Positions 55,652 through 64,000 of a stretch of DNA of 64,000 nt are shown piece after piece. Source of the stretch: Allobosea sp. (GTDB lineage Bacteria; Pseudomonadota; Alphaproteobacteria; Rhizobiales; Beijerinckiaceae); contig NZ_JAFKFX010000023.1 in assembly GCF_017308075.1 (NCBI RefSeq), forward strand, positions 372,001-436,000, written 5' to 3'. Positions within the stretch are counted from its first letter, which is position 1. Each line of letters starts with the position of its first letter. The notes beneath the pieces are model-generated. The model did no database searches. It saw nothing but the letters and a program-made list of their open reading frames with translations, and had not been told where the DNA came from. The position numbers were made by a program, and so were the translations under genes.

Positions 55652-56009
55652 ACCGCTGCTCGAAGCGGCCCACGAGCGCTTCGCCGGCGTCTCGGTCGAC
55701 TGCCGACCCTGGCAGGAATTCATCCGCCGCTGGCACCGGCCGGGCACGCTATTCTATCTCGACCCGCCCTATTGGGGCACGGAACACTATTATGGCCGTG
55801 GACTTTTCGGTCGGGAGCAGTTCGCCGAGCTCAGTGCCGCTTTACAGGGCTTTCAAGGGCGCTTCATCCTATCCCTGAACGATGTGCCCGAGGTGCGCGA
55901 GCTGTTCGCCTGGGCGCAGATCGAGACGGTCGAGCTGAGCTATCAGGCGGGCGGGGCGGAGAACACCAAGCGGGTGCGGGATCTCGTAATCACTCGGAGG
56001 GGGACTTGA
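55652..56009 (+). pseudogene. Truncated phage-type adenine-specific DNA methylase (D12 class)
   Basis: The frame encodes the C-terminal third of a D12-class N6-adenine methyltransferase: the catalytic DPPY in LFYLDPPYWGTEHYYGRGLF, then RFILSLNDVPEVRELF and the closing RVRDLVITRRG. The N-terminal SAM-binding FxGxG region and the target domain are absent, and sequence upstream (before about 55652) has no methylase character. It is therefore a remnant of a prophage or restriction-type gene. Its stop overlaps the TTG start of the next gene. Confidence 0.75.
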
Positions 56010-56647
56010 GGGCGTTCAAGCATTGGGATGATGGTCGTTGGGCCAATGAGCTCACACGCGAAGGGAAAATTCGGCTGATGCCGATTTCCTATTATTGGGA
56101 AGTCGAGAACGTGGCGCCCGGGGTGCAGGACGAGCTAGAGGGCAGCACTCGCGGCACGCACGGCCCTATGAGTTGGACTAGCGGACCCTCCTTGAGCCAA
56201 CTCGCGATACTGAAGCGCGCGGGGGTTGTGGAGGTGGACCAAGCGGAAAATATCTCTCTGGGCGAGGTTACCTTGGTACGCCGCGGGCCGCAGTTCTACA
56301 TATTTTGCATGAGCGCTGCTGCGGACATGGGCATTTTTGATAACACGGTGGACGTCACCACCATCCCCGACGTCAAGGCACTTGGTATGGCGATCGGCCA
56401 GGCTTCCGGCGGCCGCTTTGATGCGTTCGATTGCGACGTTGTGACCTACCGGGATGTCGAGTTTCAATTTGAGACAGCCGATCTATTCCCGGATCCGTTC
56501 GTTAAGCGGCAGACCTTCGCCCACCAGCGTGAGATTCGACTTGTGTTCAAGCCCGCTGTCGAACTCCAAGGGCCGCAATATATTCAGTCGCCGACGATCG
56601 TCGCGGCGCTGCGACCCATTCTGGTACCCTGTGGCATACTTACTTGA
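56006..56647 (+). CDS. Unrecognised protein in an AT-richer accessory patch
   Basis: I do not recognise this 213-residue protein. The TTG start has a GGAGG site 5 bases upstream and overlaps the methylase stop. It begins FKHWDDGRWANELTREGKIR, has an early YYWEVE segment, a strand FYIFCMSAA near residue 100, and late in the chain FAHQREIRLVFKP. That order (short start strand, GKIR, an xYY-E stretch, a cysteine strand, a late RE-R strand) is reminiscent of DUF2971-type proteins found near defence genes, but the match is only by layout. The coding sequence is clearly less GC-rich than its neighbours, so it is probably acquired. Confidence 0.6.
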   Translation: MRAFKHWDDGRWANELTREGKIRLMPISYYWEVENVAPGVQDELEGSTRGTHGPMSWTSGPSLSQLAILKRAGVVEVDQAENISLGEVTLVRRGPQFYIFCMSAAADMGIFDNTVDVTTIPDVKALGMAIGQASGGRFDAFDCDVVTYRDVEFQFETADLFPDPFVKRQTFAHQREIRLVFKPAVELQGPQYIQSPTIVAALRPILVPCGILT

Positions 56648-56760
56648 GACGCGCCCGGAAGCCGAAGCCCGCGCCAGCTCGTTTCGCACCTGAGACGGCG
56701 ATCCCGATCACCGCAAAAAAGCACTCTGTTGCCATTTGATTGTTCGCGCTACAGCACGCC

Positions 56761-58125
56761 TCAAGTCTGCCCCGGCCTGAGCTTGTAGAAGACGTGCCGG
56801 CCGATCGTGTCCATCTTCTTCAGCTTGCGCGCCCAATAGGGCCGGACATAGTCGGCGTGGTAATGGGTCGAGGCACCGACATCGGCGAGATAGGTCGTGC
56901 CCTCATAGACCTCGCGGGCGATGCGGGTCGCGTCGCGCCAGGGGCCGGGCTCGGTGATGCGCAAGGCCTTGCCTTCGCAGGCGAAGGTGAACTGGCAGGC
57001 GAGATGGCGGTTGCGGTTCTGGTAGACCGTGCCGCAGACGCTGTCGGGATAGAGCCCGCTCTTGACCCGGTTGAGCACGACCTGGGCCACCGCGGCGCGG
57101 CCTTGCTCGCTTTCCGAGCGCGCCTCGAAATAGATCGCCTCGGCGAGGCAGCGCTGTTCCTTCGCCATGTTCTCGGCTGCGATCAGGCCGGTATAGATCT
57201 GCCTGCCCTCGTTCGCGCCTTCGCCGGCCTGAGGCCCGCGGCCGGGCGTCGCCTTGGCGATGCGGCTCTGGGCCGCCGATGCGCCGGCTGGCGGGGAGAC
57301 GGGTGGCGGCGTCGCCGAGGCGAGCCTCGCATCCGGCGTCGTCACCGGGGTCGAGGAGGACTGCGCCAGGTTGCCGGCGACCGAAGGCGTCGAGCCGTCG
57401 ATGCTATCCAGATGCAGCTCGGCATGGCGTGGTGAGGTGATGACCTTGGGGATCGCGACCGGCGAGGCATCCGACAGGGCGGGATCGGTGACGCCCTCGT
57501 CATGGGCCGGGGGTTCGAAGCCGATCTGCGGCCCGTCATAACCGTCGAGCGCCTCGATCGAGAAGCCGCCGGAGATCAGGCCGGGAGTCTCGCCGAAGAC
57601 GATCTGCTCGAGCTCTCCAGGCTGGCCGCTGCGCGTCAGCGTCGGCCGCAGGGGGACCAGAAGATCCCCCTTGGCGCTGCGGTCGACCTGCGGGAAGGCG
57701 GCCGCTGCGCGTTTCATCTCCTCGCGCGGCAGGCGCGGATCGGAGACGAAGACGTTTTCCGGCATGTCGAAGGAAAGCCGCGCGGTCTGGACCACGCGCT
57801 CGAAGGCGCGTTCCGGCATGCGGAAGGCGCTCAGCGCCACCAGCATCGACGGTCCTTCGGAGAGGCTTGAATTCGGGTTCGGTGCGGCGCGCGCGATCAG
57901 CGAGGAGGGCGAGGCGTAGGAATCGTGGTTCTGGCCGGCCGAGGCGGTGAAGGAGACAAGCAGTCCCGCGGACAGCGCCCAGGGCGCGACCGTCGCCAGC
58001 GCCCATCTCAGGCGGGCACTGCGGTTTCGCTTCGATCGCCGGCGCGGACGCAACTGACTCAAGGCGCTCAACCCGAGAGGAATGGAACGGCATGCGCGAG
58101 CTGCGATGATGCAAATCCGCGACAT
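56761..58125 (-). CDS. SleB-type cell-wall hydrolase
   Basis: The 454-residue protein has an arginine-rich N-terminus, a membrane anchor near residues 43-62, a long linker, and a C-terminal SleB/Hydrolase_2 domain (CLAEAIYFEARSESEQGRAAVAQ and CGTVYQNRNRHLACQFTF; GASTHYHADYVRPYW). The glutamate in YFEARSE is the likely catalytic residue. The family cuts peptidoglycan glycan strands; here it should act in the periplasm. It is divergent from an MFS gene across a spacer with a perfect inverted repeat. Confidence 0.88.
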   Translation of the reverse strand: MSRICIIAARACRSIPLGLSALSQLRPRRRSKRNRSARLRWALATVAPWALSAGLLVSFTASAGQNHDSYASPSSLIARAAPNPNSSLSEGPSMLVALSAFRMPERAFERVVQTARLSFDMPENVFVSDPRLPREEMKRAAAAFPQVDRSAKGDLLVPLRPTLTRSGQPGELEQIVFGETPGLISGGFSIEALDGYDGPQIGFEPPAHDEGVTDPALSDASPVAIPKVITSPRHAELHLDSIDGSTPSVAGNLAQSSSTPVTTPDARLASATPPPVSPPAGASAAQSRIAKATPGRGPQAGEGANEGRQIYTGLIAAENMAKEQRCLAEAIYFEARSESEQGRAAVAQVVLNRVKSGLYPDSVCGTVYQNRNRHLACQFTFACEGKALRITEPGPWRDATRIAREVYEGTTYLADVGASTHYHADYVRPYWARKLKKMDTIGRHVFYKLRPGQT

Positions 58126-58150
58126 CGCGATAATCAGGCGTCAGGGTTGA

Positions 58151-58172
58151 GGGTCGGTTAATGGACCGACCC
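58151..58172. promoter_or_regulatory. Perfect inverted repeat between the SleB and MFS genes
   Basis: GGGTCGGT (58151-58158) and ACCGACCC (58165-58172) flank a 6-base spacer (TAATGG). It lies 26 bases before the SleB-type gene start and 202 bases before the MFS start. It could be an operator or an mRNA-leader hairpin of the hydrolase gene. Confidence 0.45.
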
Positions 58173-58373
58173 GGAAGGGGGCGAACGACGCATGGCCAGG
58201 CCCGGCGCTGGCCGTCGAACCGGGCGCGAATACCGTCTGAATCCGCCCGGTCGCAGCGAACGCGTCGATTTTCTATGCATCGCCGTGATGTGCGATGTAA
58301 CGGAAACGCGTTGGAAAAATCCTGGCGCCGCCGCTATCGTGCAGACACACGATCCCATTCCCCGGAGCCTTCC

Positions 58374-59609
58374 ATGAATTCCGCCGCCAAGCGCAGCCAT
58401 GCGCCGGAGATCATTGTCGTCGCCGGCTGCCTGATCGCGCTGATCAGCTTCGGGCCGCGCGCCAGCGCCGGCCTCTTCCAGATTCCGATGACGCTGCAAT
58501 TCGGCTGGGGCCGCGACACCTTCGGCCTGGCGCTTGCGATCCAGAACCTGCTCTGGGGGCTGGGTGCGCCCTTCGCAGGCGCCATCGCCGACCGTTTCGG
58601 CCTCGTCCGGGTGCTCTGCGTCGGCGCGCTGCTCTATGCCGCCGGCCTCGTGATGATGGCCTATGCCTCGACGCCGCTCGAGCTGCATTTCGGCGCTGGC
58701 GTGCTGATCGGCTTCGGCCTCTCGGCCTGTTCCTTCAACCTGATCCTCGCCGCCTTCGGCAAGCTCCTGCCCGAGAGCTGGCGCCCGCTCGCCTTCGGCG
58801 CCGGCACCGCCGCCGGCTCCTTCGGCCAGTTCCTCTTCCCGCCGATCGGCAACATCCTGATCGAGACGCTGGGCTGGCAGCAGGCGCTGGTCGTCTTCGC
58901 CTTCACCCTGCTTCCGGTCATTCCGCTGGCGACCATGCTCGCCATGCGCAAGACCGGGGCGGCCGTCGGACAGGCTGCTGCCGCCAATCTGCCGAACCAG
59001 ACCATCCGCCAGGCGCTGGGCGAGGCCTTCAAGCATCGCTCCTATGTGCTGCTGGTCCTCGGCTTCTTCACCTGCGGCTTCCAGCTCGCCTTCATCACCG
59101 TGCACATGCCGGCCTATCTCAAGGATGCGGGCCTGCCGGCCTGGGTCGGCGGCTGGACGCTCGCCGCCATCGGCCTCGCCAATGCCGCAGGCTCGCTCGG
59201 CTCGGGCTGGCTCTCCTCGCGCATGCCCAAGCGCCATCTGCTGGCCTGGATCTATTTCGGCCGGGCGGTGGCGATCGCCGCCTTCATCCTGATCCCGGCG
59301 AGCCCCGCGACGGCGATCATCTTCGGCATCACCATCGGGCTGTTCTGGCTCTCGACCGTGCCGCCGACCTCGTCGCTGGTGATGCTGATGTTCGGCACGA
59401 AGTACATGGCGATGCTCTACGGCTTCGCCTTCTTCTCGCATCAGGTCGGCGGTTTCCTCGGCGTGCTGCTCGGCGGCATCCTCTATGAGCGCTTCGGTTC
59501 CTACGACATCGTCTGGTGGCTCTCGGTGGCGCTCGGCGTCGCCTCTGCCCTGATCAATCTGCCGATCGTCGAGAAGCCGGTGGCGCGCCCGCAAGCGCAG
59601 CCGGCCTGA
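58374..59609 (+). CDS. MFS transporter, oxalate/formate-antiporter-like group
   Basis: The 411-residue permease has about 12 spans. It shows MFS loop features GAIADRFGLVRVLCVGALLYA after the second span and a C-terminal half with SSRMPKRHLLAWIYFGRA. The overall pattern (ALISFGPRASAGLFQIPMTL; LSTVPPTSSLVMLMFGTKYM) resembles the monocarboxylate/oxalate-formate antiporter branch rather than drug exporters. The substrate is not certain. The start at 58374 is preceded by a CGGAG-like site (CCCGGAGCC). Confidence 0.85.
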   Translation: MNSAAKRSHAPEIIVVAGCLIALISFGPRASAGLFQIPMTLQFGWGRDTFGLALAIQNLLWGLGAPFAGAIADRFGLVRVLCVGALLYAAGLVMMAYASTPLELHFGAGVLIGFGLSACSFNLILAAFGKLLPESWRPLAFGAGTAAGSFGQFLFPPIGNILIETLGWQQALVVFAFTLLPVIPLATMLAMRKTGAAVGQAAAANLPNQTIRQALGEAFKHRSYVLLVLGFFTCGFQLAFITVHMPAYLKDAGLPAWVGGWTLAAIGLANAAGSLGSGWLSSRMPKRHLLAWIYFGRAVAIAAFILIPASPATAIIFGITIGLFWLSTVPPTSSLVMLMFGTKYMAMLYGFAFFSHQVGGFLGVLLGGILYERFGSYDIVWWLSVALGVASALINLPIVEKPVARPQAQPA

Positions 59610-59685
59610 TCAAACACGCACGGGCGCGCCGCTTGCAGGCGGCGGCCCGGCGCGGTCAACTCATCCCGCTGATCTGCATCATGCT

Positions 59686-59794
59686 CAGCCCTCATCCTGA
59701 GGAGCGGACGTTAGTCCGCGTCTCGAAGGATGCTCCAGAGCGTGCTGGAACATCCTTCGAGACGCCGCTACGCGGCTCCTCAGGATGAGGGCTG
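59686..59794. repeat. Intergenic palindromic repeat, family A, copy 2
   Basis: Begins CAGCCCTCATCCTGAGGAGC and ends GCTCCTCAGGATGAGGGCTG, a perfect 20-bp terminal inverted repeat. A second inverted pair inside is TCTCGAAGGATG and CATCCTTCGAGA. It is the better-preserved partner of the element at 7241-7352 and lies just before acuI, whose start is only 26 bases away. Confidence 0.85.
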
Positions 59795-59819
59795 AACCAG
59801 AAGCTTCCGGAGTGTTTCC

Positions 59820-60806
59820 ATGACCACCTTCAAGGCCCTGATCGCCAGCAAGGGCGAAGCCGGCACCAGTCTTTCCTTCGGCGATTTCGCCGAGGCCGAC
59901 CTGATGGAAGGCGACGTGACCGTCCGCGTCACCCATTCGACCGTCAACTACAAGGACGGGCTCGCGCTCACCGGCCGTGCTCCGGTGGTGCGGCGCTGGC
60001 CGATGATCCCCGGCATCGACTTCGCCGGCCGGGTCGAGGCCTCCGACAATCCCGCTTTCAAGCCCGGCGATCTCGTCATCCTCAATGGCTGGGGCACGGG
60101 CGAGACGCATCTTGGCGCCTATGCCCAGAAGAGCCGGGTCAAGGCCGACTGGCTGGTGCCGTTGCCGGAAGGCATGAATCCGGGCGAGGCCATGGCGATC
60201 GGCACTGCCGGCTACACCGCCATGCTCTGCGTGCTGGCGCTGGAGAAGCACGGGCTGAAGCCGGCGGACGGGCCGGTCGTCGTCACCGGTGCCGCCGGCG
60301 GCGTCGGCTCGGTCGCGATCGCGCTCCTGGCCAAGGCCGGCTGGCACGTCATCGCCTCGACCGGCCGGGCCGAGGAAGCCGATTATCTCAAGGGTCTCGG
60401 CGCCGCCGAGATCATCGATCGCAACGAGCTCTCAGGGCCGGGCCGGCCGCTCGGCAAGGAACGCTGGATCGCCGGCGTCGACGCCGTCGGATCGCACACC
60501 CTCGCCAATTTGCTCTCGATGACGAAATATGGCGGCGCGATCGCCGCCTGCGGCCTCGCCCAGGGCATGGACCTGCCGGCCTCGGTCGCGCCCTTCATCC
60601 TGCGTGGCGTCGCCCTGCTCGGCGTCGATTCCGTGATGTGCCCGAAGCCGCGCCGGCTCGAGGCGTGGGCCCGCCTCGCGAGCGATCTCGACCGCGACAG
60701 GCTCGCGGCGATGACGACGACGATCCCGCTCGAGGATGTCGTCGAGACCGGCCGCGCCATCCTCGACGGCAAGGTGCGCGGCCGCGTCGTGGTCGAGGTG
60801 GGCTGA
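59820..60806 (+). CDS. acuI: Acrylyl-CoA reductase (AcuI/YhdH-type MDR oxidoreductase)
   Basis: The 328-residue protein is a medium-chain dehydrogenase/reductase without the zinc-binding cysteines, of the YhdH/AcuI type. It shows [20 protein letters not shown] (family signature), [15 protein letters not shown], the NADPH-binding [20 protein letters not shown] and [13 protein letters not shown] near the end. AcuI reduces acryloyl-CoA to propionyl-CoA with NADPH, for example in 3-hydroxypropionate or DMSP use. It closes with a GC-rich hairpin shared with the convergent receptor gene. Confidence 0.9.
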   Translation: MTTFKALIASKGEAGTSLSFGDFAEADLMEGDVTVRVTHSTVNYKDGLALTGRAPVVRRWPMIPGIDFAGRVEASDNPAFKPGDLVILNGWGTGETHLGAYAQKSRVKADWLVPLPEGMNPGEAMAIGTAGYTAMLCVLALEKHGLKPADGPVVVTGAAGGVGSVAIALLAKAGWHVIASTGRAEEADYLKGLGAAEIIDRNELSGPGRPLGKERWIAGVDAVGSHTLANLLSMTKYGGAIAACGLAQGMDLPASVAPFILRGVALLGVDSVMCPKPRRLEAWARLASDLDRDRLAAMTTTIPLEDVVETGRAILDGKVRGRVVVEVG

Positions 60807-60819
60807 GTCCTGGGCTTGC

Positions 60820-60841
60820 GGCGGCGGAGTGTCCCGCCGCC
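60820..60841. terminator. GC-rich hairpin between convergent acuI and Bug receptor genes
   Basis: GGCGGCGG (60820-60827) and CCGCCGCC (60834-60841) form a perfect 8-bp stem with a 6-base loop between two converging stops. No T-run follows on either strand, so termination may be partial. Confidence 0.5.
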
Positions 60842-60851
60842 AGCTGCGCTC

Positions 60852-61826
60852 TCAATCCAGCTTGATATTCGCCTTCTCGATCACCGGCGCCCATTTCTTC
60901 AGTTCGCCGTCGAGGAAGGCCTTGAAGTCCTGCGGCGTCATGCCGAGCGCGATGATCTTCGCGGCGGCGAGCTTCTCACGCACCTCCGGCGTCGCCAGGA
61001 TCTCGCGGACGTCGCGCGAGATCTTCTCGACGATCGCCGGCGGCGTCTTGGCCGGGGCGGCGAGGCCGTGCCAGGCGGTGACGTCGAAGCCCGGCAGGAA
61101 TTCGCTCAGCGCCGGCAGGTCGGGCGCGAAATCGGCGCGCTTCGGGATCGAGATGGCGAGCGCCCTGAGCTTGCCGGCCTCGACATAGGGCCAGGCCACG
61201 GCGGCGCCGTCGAGCGCGACCTCGATCTGGCCCGAAAGCAGGTCGACCATCATCGGCCCGGAGCCGCGATAGGGGACATGGGCGAGCTTCGTTCCGGTCT
61301 CCTGCTGGAACAGCTCCATGCCGACATGCAGAGAGGTGCCGATGCCCGAGGAGCCGAAATTGAACTTGTTCGGATTCTGCTTCAGCAGCGCGATGAACTC
61401 CGGCACCGTCTTGGCCGGGACCTTCTCCGGGTTGACGACGAGCACGTTCGGCGTGATCGCAAGCTGCGAGATCGGCGCGAAATCGCGTTCGGGATCGAAG
61501 GGCAGCCGTTCCTTGTAGAGGGCCTTGTTGAGCCCATGGCTGCTCGCATTGATCAGACCGATCGTGTAGCCGTCCGGCGTCGCGCGGGCGAGTGCCGCGA
61601 CGCCGATATTGCTGCCGCCGCCGCCCATGTTCTCGATGACGACGCCCTGGCCCCAGCGCGCCTGCAGCCGTTCCGCGACGAGCCTTGCGATCATGTCCGA
61701 GGCGCCGCCGGCGGCGAAGGGTACGATCACCCGCACCGGCCGTGTCGGATAGGGCTCCTGCGCGGTGGCTGCTAGCGTCGAGACGAGGACGAGCGCGGCG
61801 GCCAGTCCCGATTTGAATGACCACAT
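60852..61826 (-). CDS. Bug/TctC-family periplasmic solute receptor
   Basis: The 324-residue protein has a signal peptide (LAAALVLVSTLAATAQE) and the Bug-family pattern: YPTRPVRVIVPFAAGGASDM at the start of the mature part, IENMGGGGSNIGVAALARA, and FGSSGIGTSLHVGMELFQ. These receptors bind dicarboxylates or related acids with a water-bridged carboxylate and work with TctAB membrane proteins or act as sensors. No tctAB genes are in the window. It follows the barrel-like gene by 48 bases and is controlled, by position, by the GntR regulator. Confidence 0.92.
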   Translation of the reverse strand: MWSFKSGLAAALVLVSTLAATAQEPYPTRPVRVIVPFAAGGASDMIARLVAERLQARWGQGVVIENMGGGGSNIGVAALARATPDGYTIGLINASSHGLNKALYKERLPFDPERDFAPISQLAITPNVLVVNPEKVPAKTVPEFIALLKQNPNKFNFGSSGIGTSLHVGMELFQQETGTKLAHVPYRGSGPMMVDLLSGQIEVALDGAAVAWPYVEAGKLRALAISIPKRADFAPDLPALSEFLPGFDVTAWHGLAAPAKTPPAIVEKISRDVREILATPEVREKLAAAKIIALGMTPQDFKAFLDGELKKWAPVIEKANIKLD

Positions 61827-61874
61827 GGTTCTCTCCCTGCTTGGCGCTGCCCCTCGTCGGGGATGCGGGTTGGA

Positions 61875-63266
61875 TCAGCGATGTGCGCGCCAGAGGGCCG
61901 AAAGCCGGGCGATCTTCTCGTCCGACAGATAGCCGTAGCGGTTCAGTTGCAGATGGCGGCACGGGCTTTCGAGCACGGCGCGGAAGCGGCGCTCGACATC
62001 CTCGGTCGGCCCATAGCCATGCACGATCGTCGAGAAACGTGACTGGCGCAGCTCTCCCGCCGCGATCTCGATCGCGCGCCGCAGGCCGGCATCGTCGGCC
62101 GGATGCGCCTCCTCGGGTTCGGGATAGCGCAGCGCCGCGCGCGTCGGCGCATTGCCGTTGAGGCCGAGCCAGCGATGCACCAGCGCGAAGACCTTGTCGG
62201 GATCGGCGCCCGTGGCCTGCGCCAGCCGCTCGACATAGCCCCGCTCGATCATTGGCCAGTGCATCGTGTAGTGCTTGACCGAGACCTCGTCGACGGCGCC
62301 GTCGATTCCGGCGAAATCGAAGCCGGAAAGCCGGTTCAACGGCGGCGGGAAGGCCTGCATCACGACGCCGATGCGCCCGTCCGATACCTCCCGGACGATG
62401 GCCGCGAGGTCCCTGACATAGTCGCCGACGAGCGCGGCGCGATAGGCCAGCAGCGCTGCGCCCCAGCTGCCGGCAGCCGCCAGCCGCTCCGGATCGATCG
62501 TCTCCGCTGCCGTCGCGAGGCGCGGGCCGAGCTCGCGCAGTCCCTCCAGCGCCCGTGCCCGGACCGCCTCGACATCATGGCCGAGCTCCTGGCCGCGCTT
62601 CACCGCGGGGGGGCTGAAGTCGAACAGCAGGCTCTCGAGTGCATAGGGCGGGTATTCCGGCCAGTCGAAGCGCAGCGCATCGATCTCCGGATAATTCCCC
62701 AGCAGGTCGGCGACGAGCGCGCGCATATAGCGGCGCAGCCCCTGGCTCGCGAGGCTGAGATTGGCGTCGACGCGGCCGGGAACCGGTCGGCCATGAATGG
62801 TCAGCGGCTGCTCGTCGGCGGCGTTGTCACGGCACTGGACGCGCAGGCCGGGGGGCGCGGCGGCCATGACCTGGAGCTGCACCTGCATGCCGGCGCGCTT
62901 CGCCCCGGCGAGCAGTGCGGCTACGGTGCCGCCTTCGCGGTCGGTCAGATCATCCGGCAGCGGCGGCGGGTAGGGGCTGTCGCGATAGAGCGCCGGGTCC
63001 GGCCGGAAACTGGTCGCGGTCTGCATCCACAGCGCCCTGTCGCCCCAGAGCGGGCGGTCGAGCGTGCGTCCGAGGCCGGCGCCGGCGTCGGAAGGCGGCT
63101 CGCGCACGCCCGTGCCTTCCGGGCAGCGCTGCGCCACCGAGGGCGTGGTGCAGAGCACGGCGCAGCCGAGGCGCTGGGTAATGTTCTCCAGAACGGCGTC
63201 GACACCCTCGGACTGGGCGTACTCGGGCATGATGGTGATGCCCAGGGATGGGTGTTCGTTTGTCAT
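61875..63266 (-). CDS. Unknown protein, possible TIM-barrel glycosidase-like fold
   Basis: I cannot assign this 463-residue protein. It begins SLGITIMPEYAQSEGVDAVL and carries alternating strands and helices suggestive of an eight-fold barrel. A striking segment is IDALRFDWPEYPPYALESLL, where an acidic residue follows a strand end, as in glycosidase-like barrels; later IGVVMQAFPPPLNRLSGFDF, VSVKHYTMHWPMIERGYV and FSTIVHGYGPTEDV look like further active-site loops. It overlaps the GntR gene by 4 bp (ATGA) and precedes a Bug receptor, so it probably acts on the acid or glycoside that these genes handle. Confidence 0.6.
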   Translation of the reverse strand: MTNEHPSLGITIMPEYAQSEGVDAVLENITQRLGCAVLCTTPSVAQRCPEGTGVREPPSDAGAGLGRTLDRPLWGDRALWMQTATSFRPDPALYRDSPYPPPLPDDLTDREGGTVAALLAGAKRAGMQVQLQVMAAAPPGLRVQCRDNAADEQPLTIHGRPVPGRVDANLSLASQGLRRYMRALVADLLGNYPEIDALRFDWPEYPPYALESLLFDFSPPAVKRGQELGHDVEAVRARALEGLRELGPRLATAAETIDPERLAAAGSWGAALLAYRAALVGDYVRDLAAIVREVSDGRIGVVMQAFPPPLNRLSGFDFAGIDGAVDEVSVKHYTMHWPMIERGYVERLAQATGADPDKVFALVHRWLGLNGNAPTRAALRYPEPEEAHPADDAGLRRAIEIAAGELRQSRFSTIVHGYGPTEDVERRFRAVLESPCRHLQLNRYGYLSDEKIARLSALWRAHR

Positions 63267-63982
63267 GTGGCGCGGATGTAGGGGTGCTTGAGGCCGGCTG
63301 CGCGGCTGAGAAAGCGGCCATGGGCCTCGATATGGGCGGCCATGGCTGCCCTGGCCGCCTCCGGCGAGCCCGACTCGATGGCGGCGAGGACGAGGCGGTG
63401 CTGCTCCAGCGCGTCGCCGAGCGCCCCGCGTTCCGAGATCCGGAGATGGTGGACGCGCTGCAGATGCGTCCGCGCCCGGCTGACGCTCTGCCACATCTGG
63501 CTGAGCTTCTGCGTGGCGAAGAGGGCGTGGTGGAAAGCTTCGTCACAGGCATAGGCGCCGGCCGCATCGCCGCGGGAGACGGCCTGCTCATGCCGAGCGA
63601 CAGTCTCCGACATCTCGCGCAGCAGCGCCGGTTCGGCATTGGCCGCGGCGCTCGCCGCAGCCTCGCCCTCGAGCAGGCGGCGGATGGTGACCGCCTCCGC
63701 GACCGCCTGCGGATCGATCAGCGAAACGAAGGTGCCGAGATTGGGGAAGACATCGAGCAATTGCTCTTCGCTGAGCCGGGCGAAGGCCTCGCGCACCGGT
63801 GTGCGGCTGATCGAGCAGGCTTCCGCCACATCGCCCTCGGAGAGGGCGGTGCCGGGTGCGATGGCGAGCGTGACGATGGCCTCGCGCAAGCCGCGATAGA
63901 CCTGCTCCGGCGCCCGCAGCGTGCGGTCGATCGTGAGCACCGGAAGCTGAGGCGGGCGGGCCGCGCGCGACGGTCGGGGCAT
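63263..63982 (-). CDS. GntR-family transcriptional regulator, FCD subgroup
   Basis: The 239-residue regulator has an N-terminal winged helix (EQVYRGLREAIVTLAIAPG; SRTPVREAFARLSEE) and a C-terminal FCD ligand domain with its metal-type residues (YACDEAFHHALFATQ; EQHRLVLAAIESG; MAAHIEAH). FCD proteins sense organic acids. It is the first gene of a regulator / unknown / Bug receptor operon and probably controls it. Its own start is close to the window edge, so promoter sites may lie beyond it. Confidence 0.93.
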   Translation of the reverse strand: MPRPSRAARPPQLPVLTIDRTLRAPEQVYRGLREAIVTLAIAPGTALSEGDVAEACSISRTPVREAFARLSEEQLLDVFPNLGTFVSLIDPQAVAEAVTIRRLLEGEAAASAAANAEPALLREMSETVARHEQAVSRGDAAGAYACDEAFHHALFATQKLSQMWQSVSRARTHLQRVHHLRISERGALGDALEQHRLVLAAIESGSPEAARAAMAAHIEAHGRFLSRAAGLKHPYIRAT

Positions 63983-64000
63983 TTCGCGTTCCTGAAAACT

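Overview
This 64 kb window is high-GC chromosomal DNA from an alphaproteobacterium, most probably of the order Hyphomicrobiales (Rhizobiales) and Bosea-like. That placement is an inference from gene content: a MucR/Ros regulator, an AapJ-type amino-acid binding protein, DUF1491, DUF2336 and DUF1214/DUF1254 proteins, a SufE gene beside a histidine kinase, a perfect CtrA-type box (TTAA-N7-TTAA), a Bug-family solute receptor and short intergenic palindromic repeats. No rRNA, tRNA, CRISPR array or intact insertion sequence was seen. Most of the window is ordinary core chromosome with tight operons and many 4-bp ATGA overlaps.

Layout. 0-6.4 kb: a class II aldolase end, an Asp/Glu racemase-like gene, an RpiR regulator / class III aminotransferase / AapJ operon, and a divergent TetR-MFS pair whose spacer carries three perfect copies of one operator. 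6.5-13.6 kb: translation genes rpmI-rplT, a LOG-family gene, then pheS and pheT separated by a GT21-like glycosyltransferase and an ASCH protein. 13.8-20.6 kb: a fluoroacetate-dehalogenase-like hydrolase, a tartrate/D-malate dehydrogenase, a terC gene with a structured leader, a phosphopantetheinyl transferase, the azlCD exporter next to a branched-chain aminotransferase, and a nitronate monooxygenase. 20.6-30.7 kb: murJ, a GT2 glycosyltransferase, a ChbG/HpnK-type deacetylase, a chemoreceptor, superoxide dismutase, a low-complexity membrane protein and an oligopeptidase B.

31-43 kb holds regulators and envelope proteins: mucR, a DnaA-domain-IV-like protein with its DUF6456 partner, sufE, a PAS histidine kinase with a CtrA box, DUF1491, DUF2336, a lipoprotein, DUF1254/DUF1214 and a class A penicillin-binding protein. 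43-47 kb is a FecBCDE-type metal-chelate uptake operon ending in a methyltransferase and led by an AT-rich promoter island with inverted and direct repeats. 47-54 kb carries a YcgN protein, pyruvate phosphate dikinase, a HAD hydrolase and the cold-response set cspA-rhlE-infA.

54-56.7 kb is the only clearly accessory stretch. It has an exported protein built of six degenerate repeats, two copies of an intergenic palindrome, a truncated phage-type adenine methylase and an unrecognised AT-richer gene. 56.8-64 kb returns to core and catabolic genes: a SleB-type hydrolase, an MFS permease, acuI, and a GntR / unknown barrel-like protein / Bug receptor operon.

The best candidates for something undescribed are the terC leader, the metal-uptake operon with its methyltransferase, the six-repeat exported protein, the methylase-remnant island, and the alternative hairpins between cspA and rhlE. 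No single large novel system is evident.
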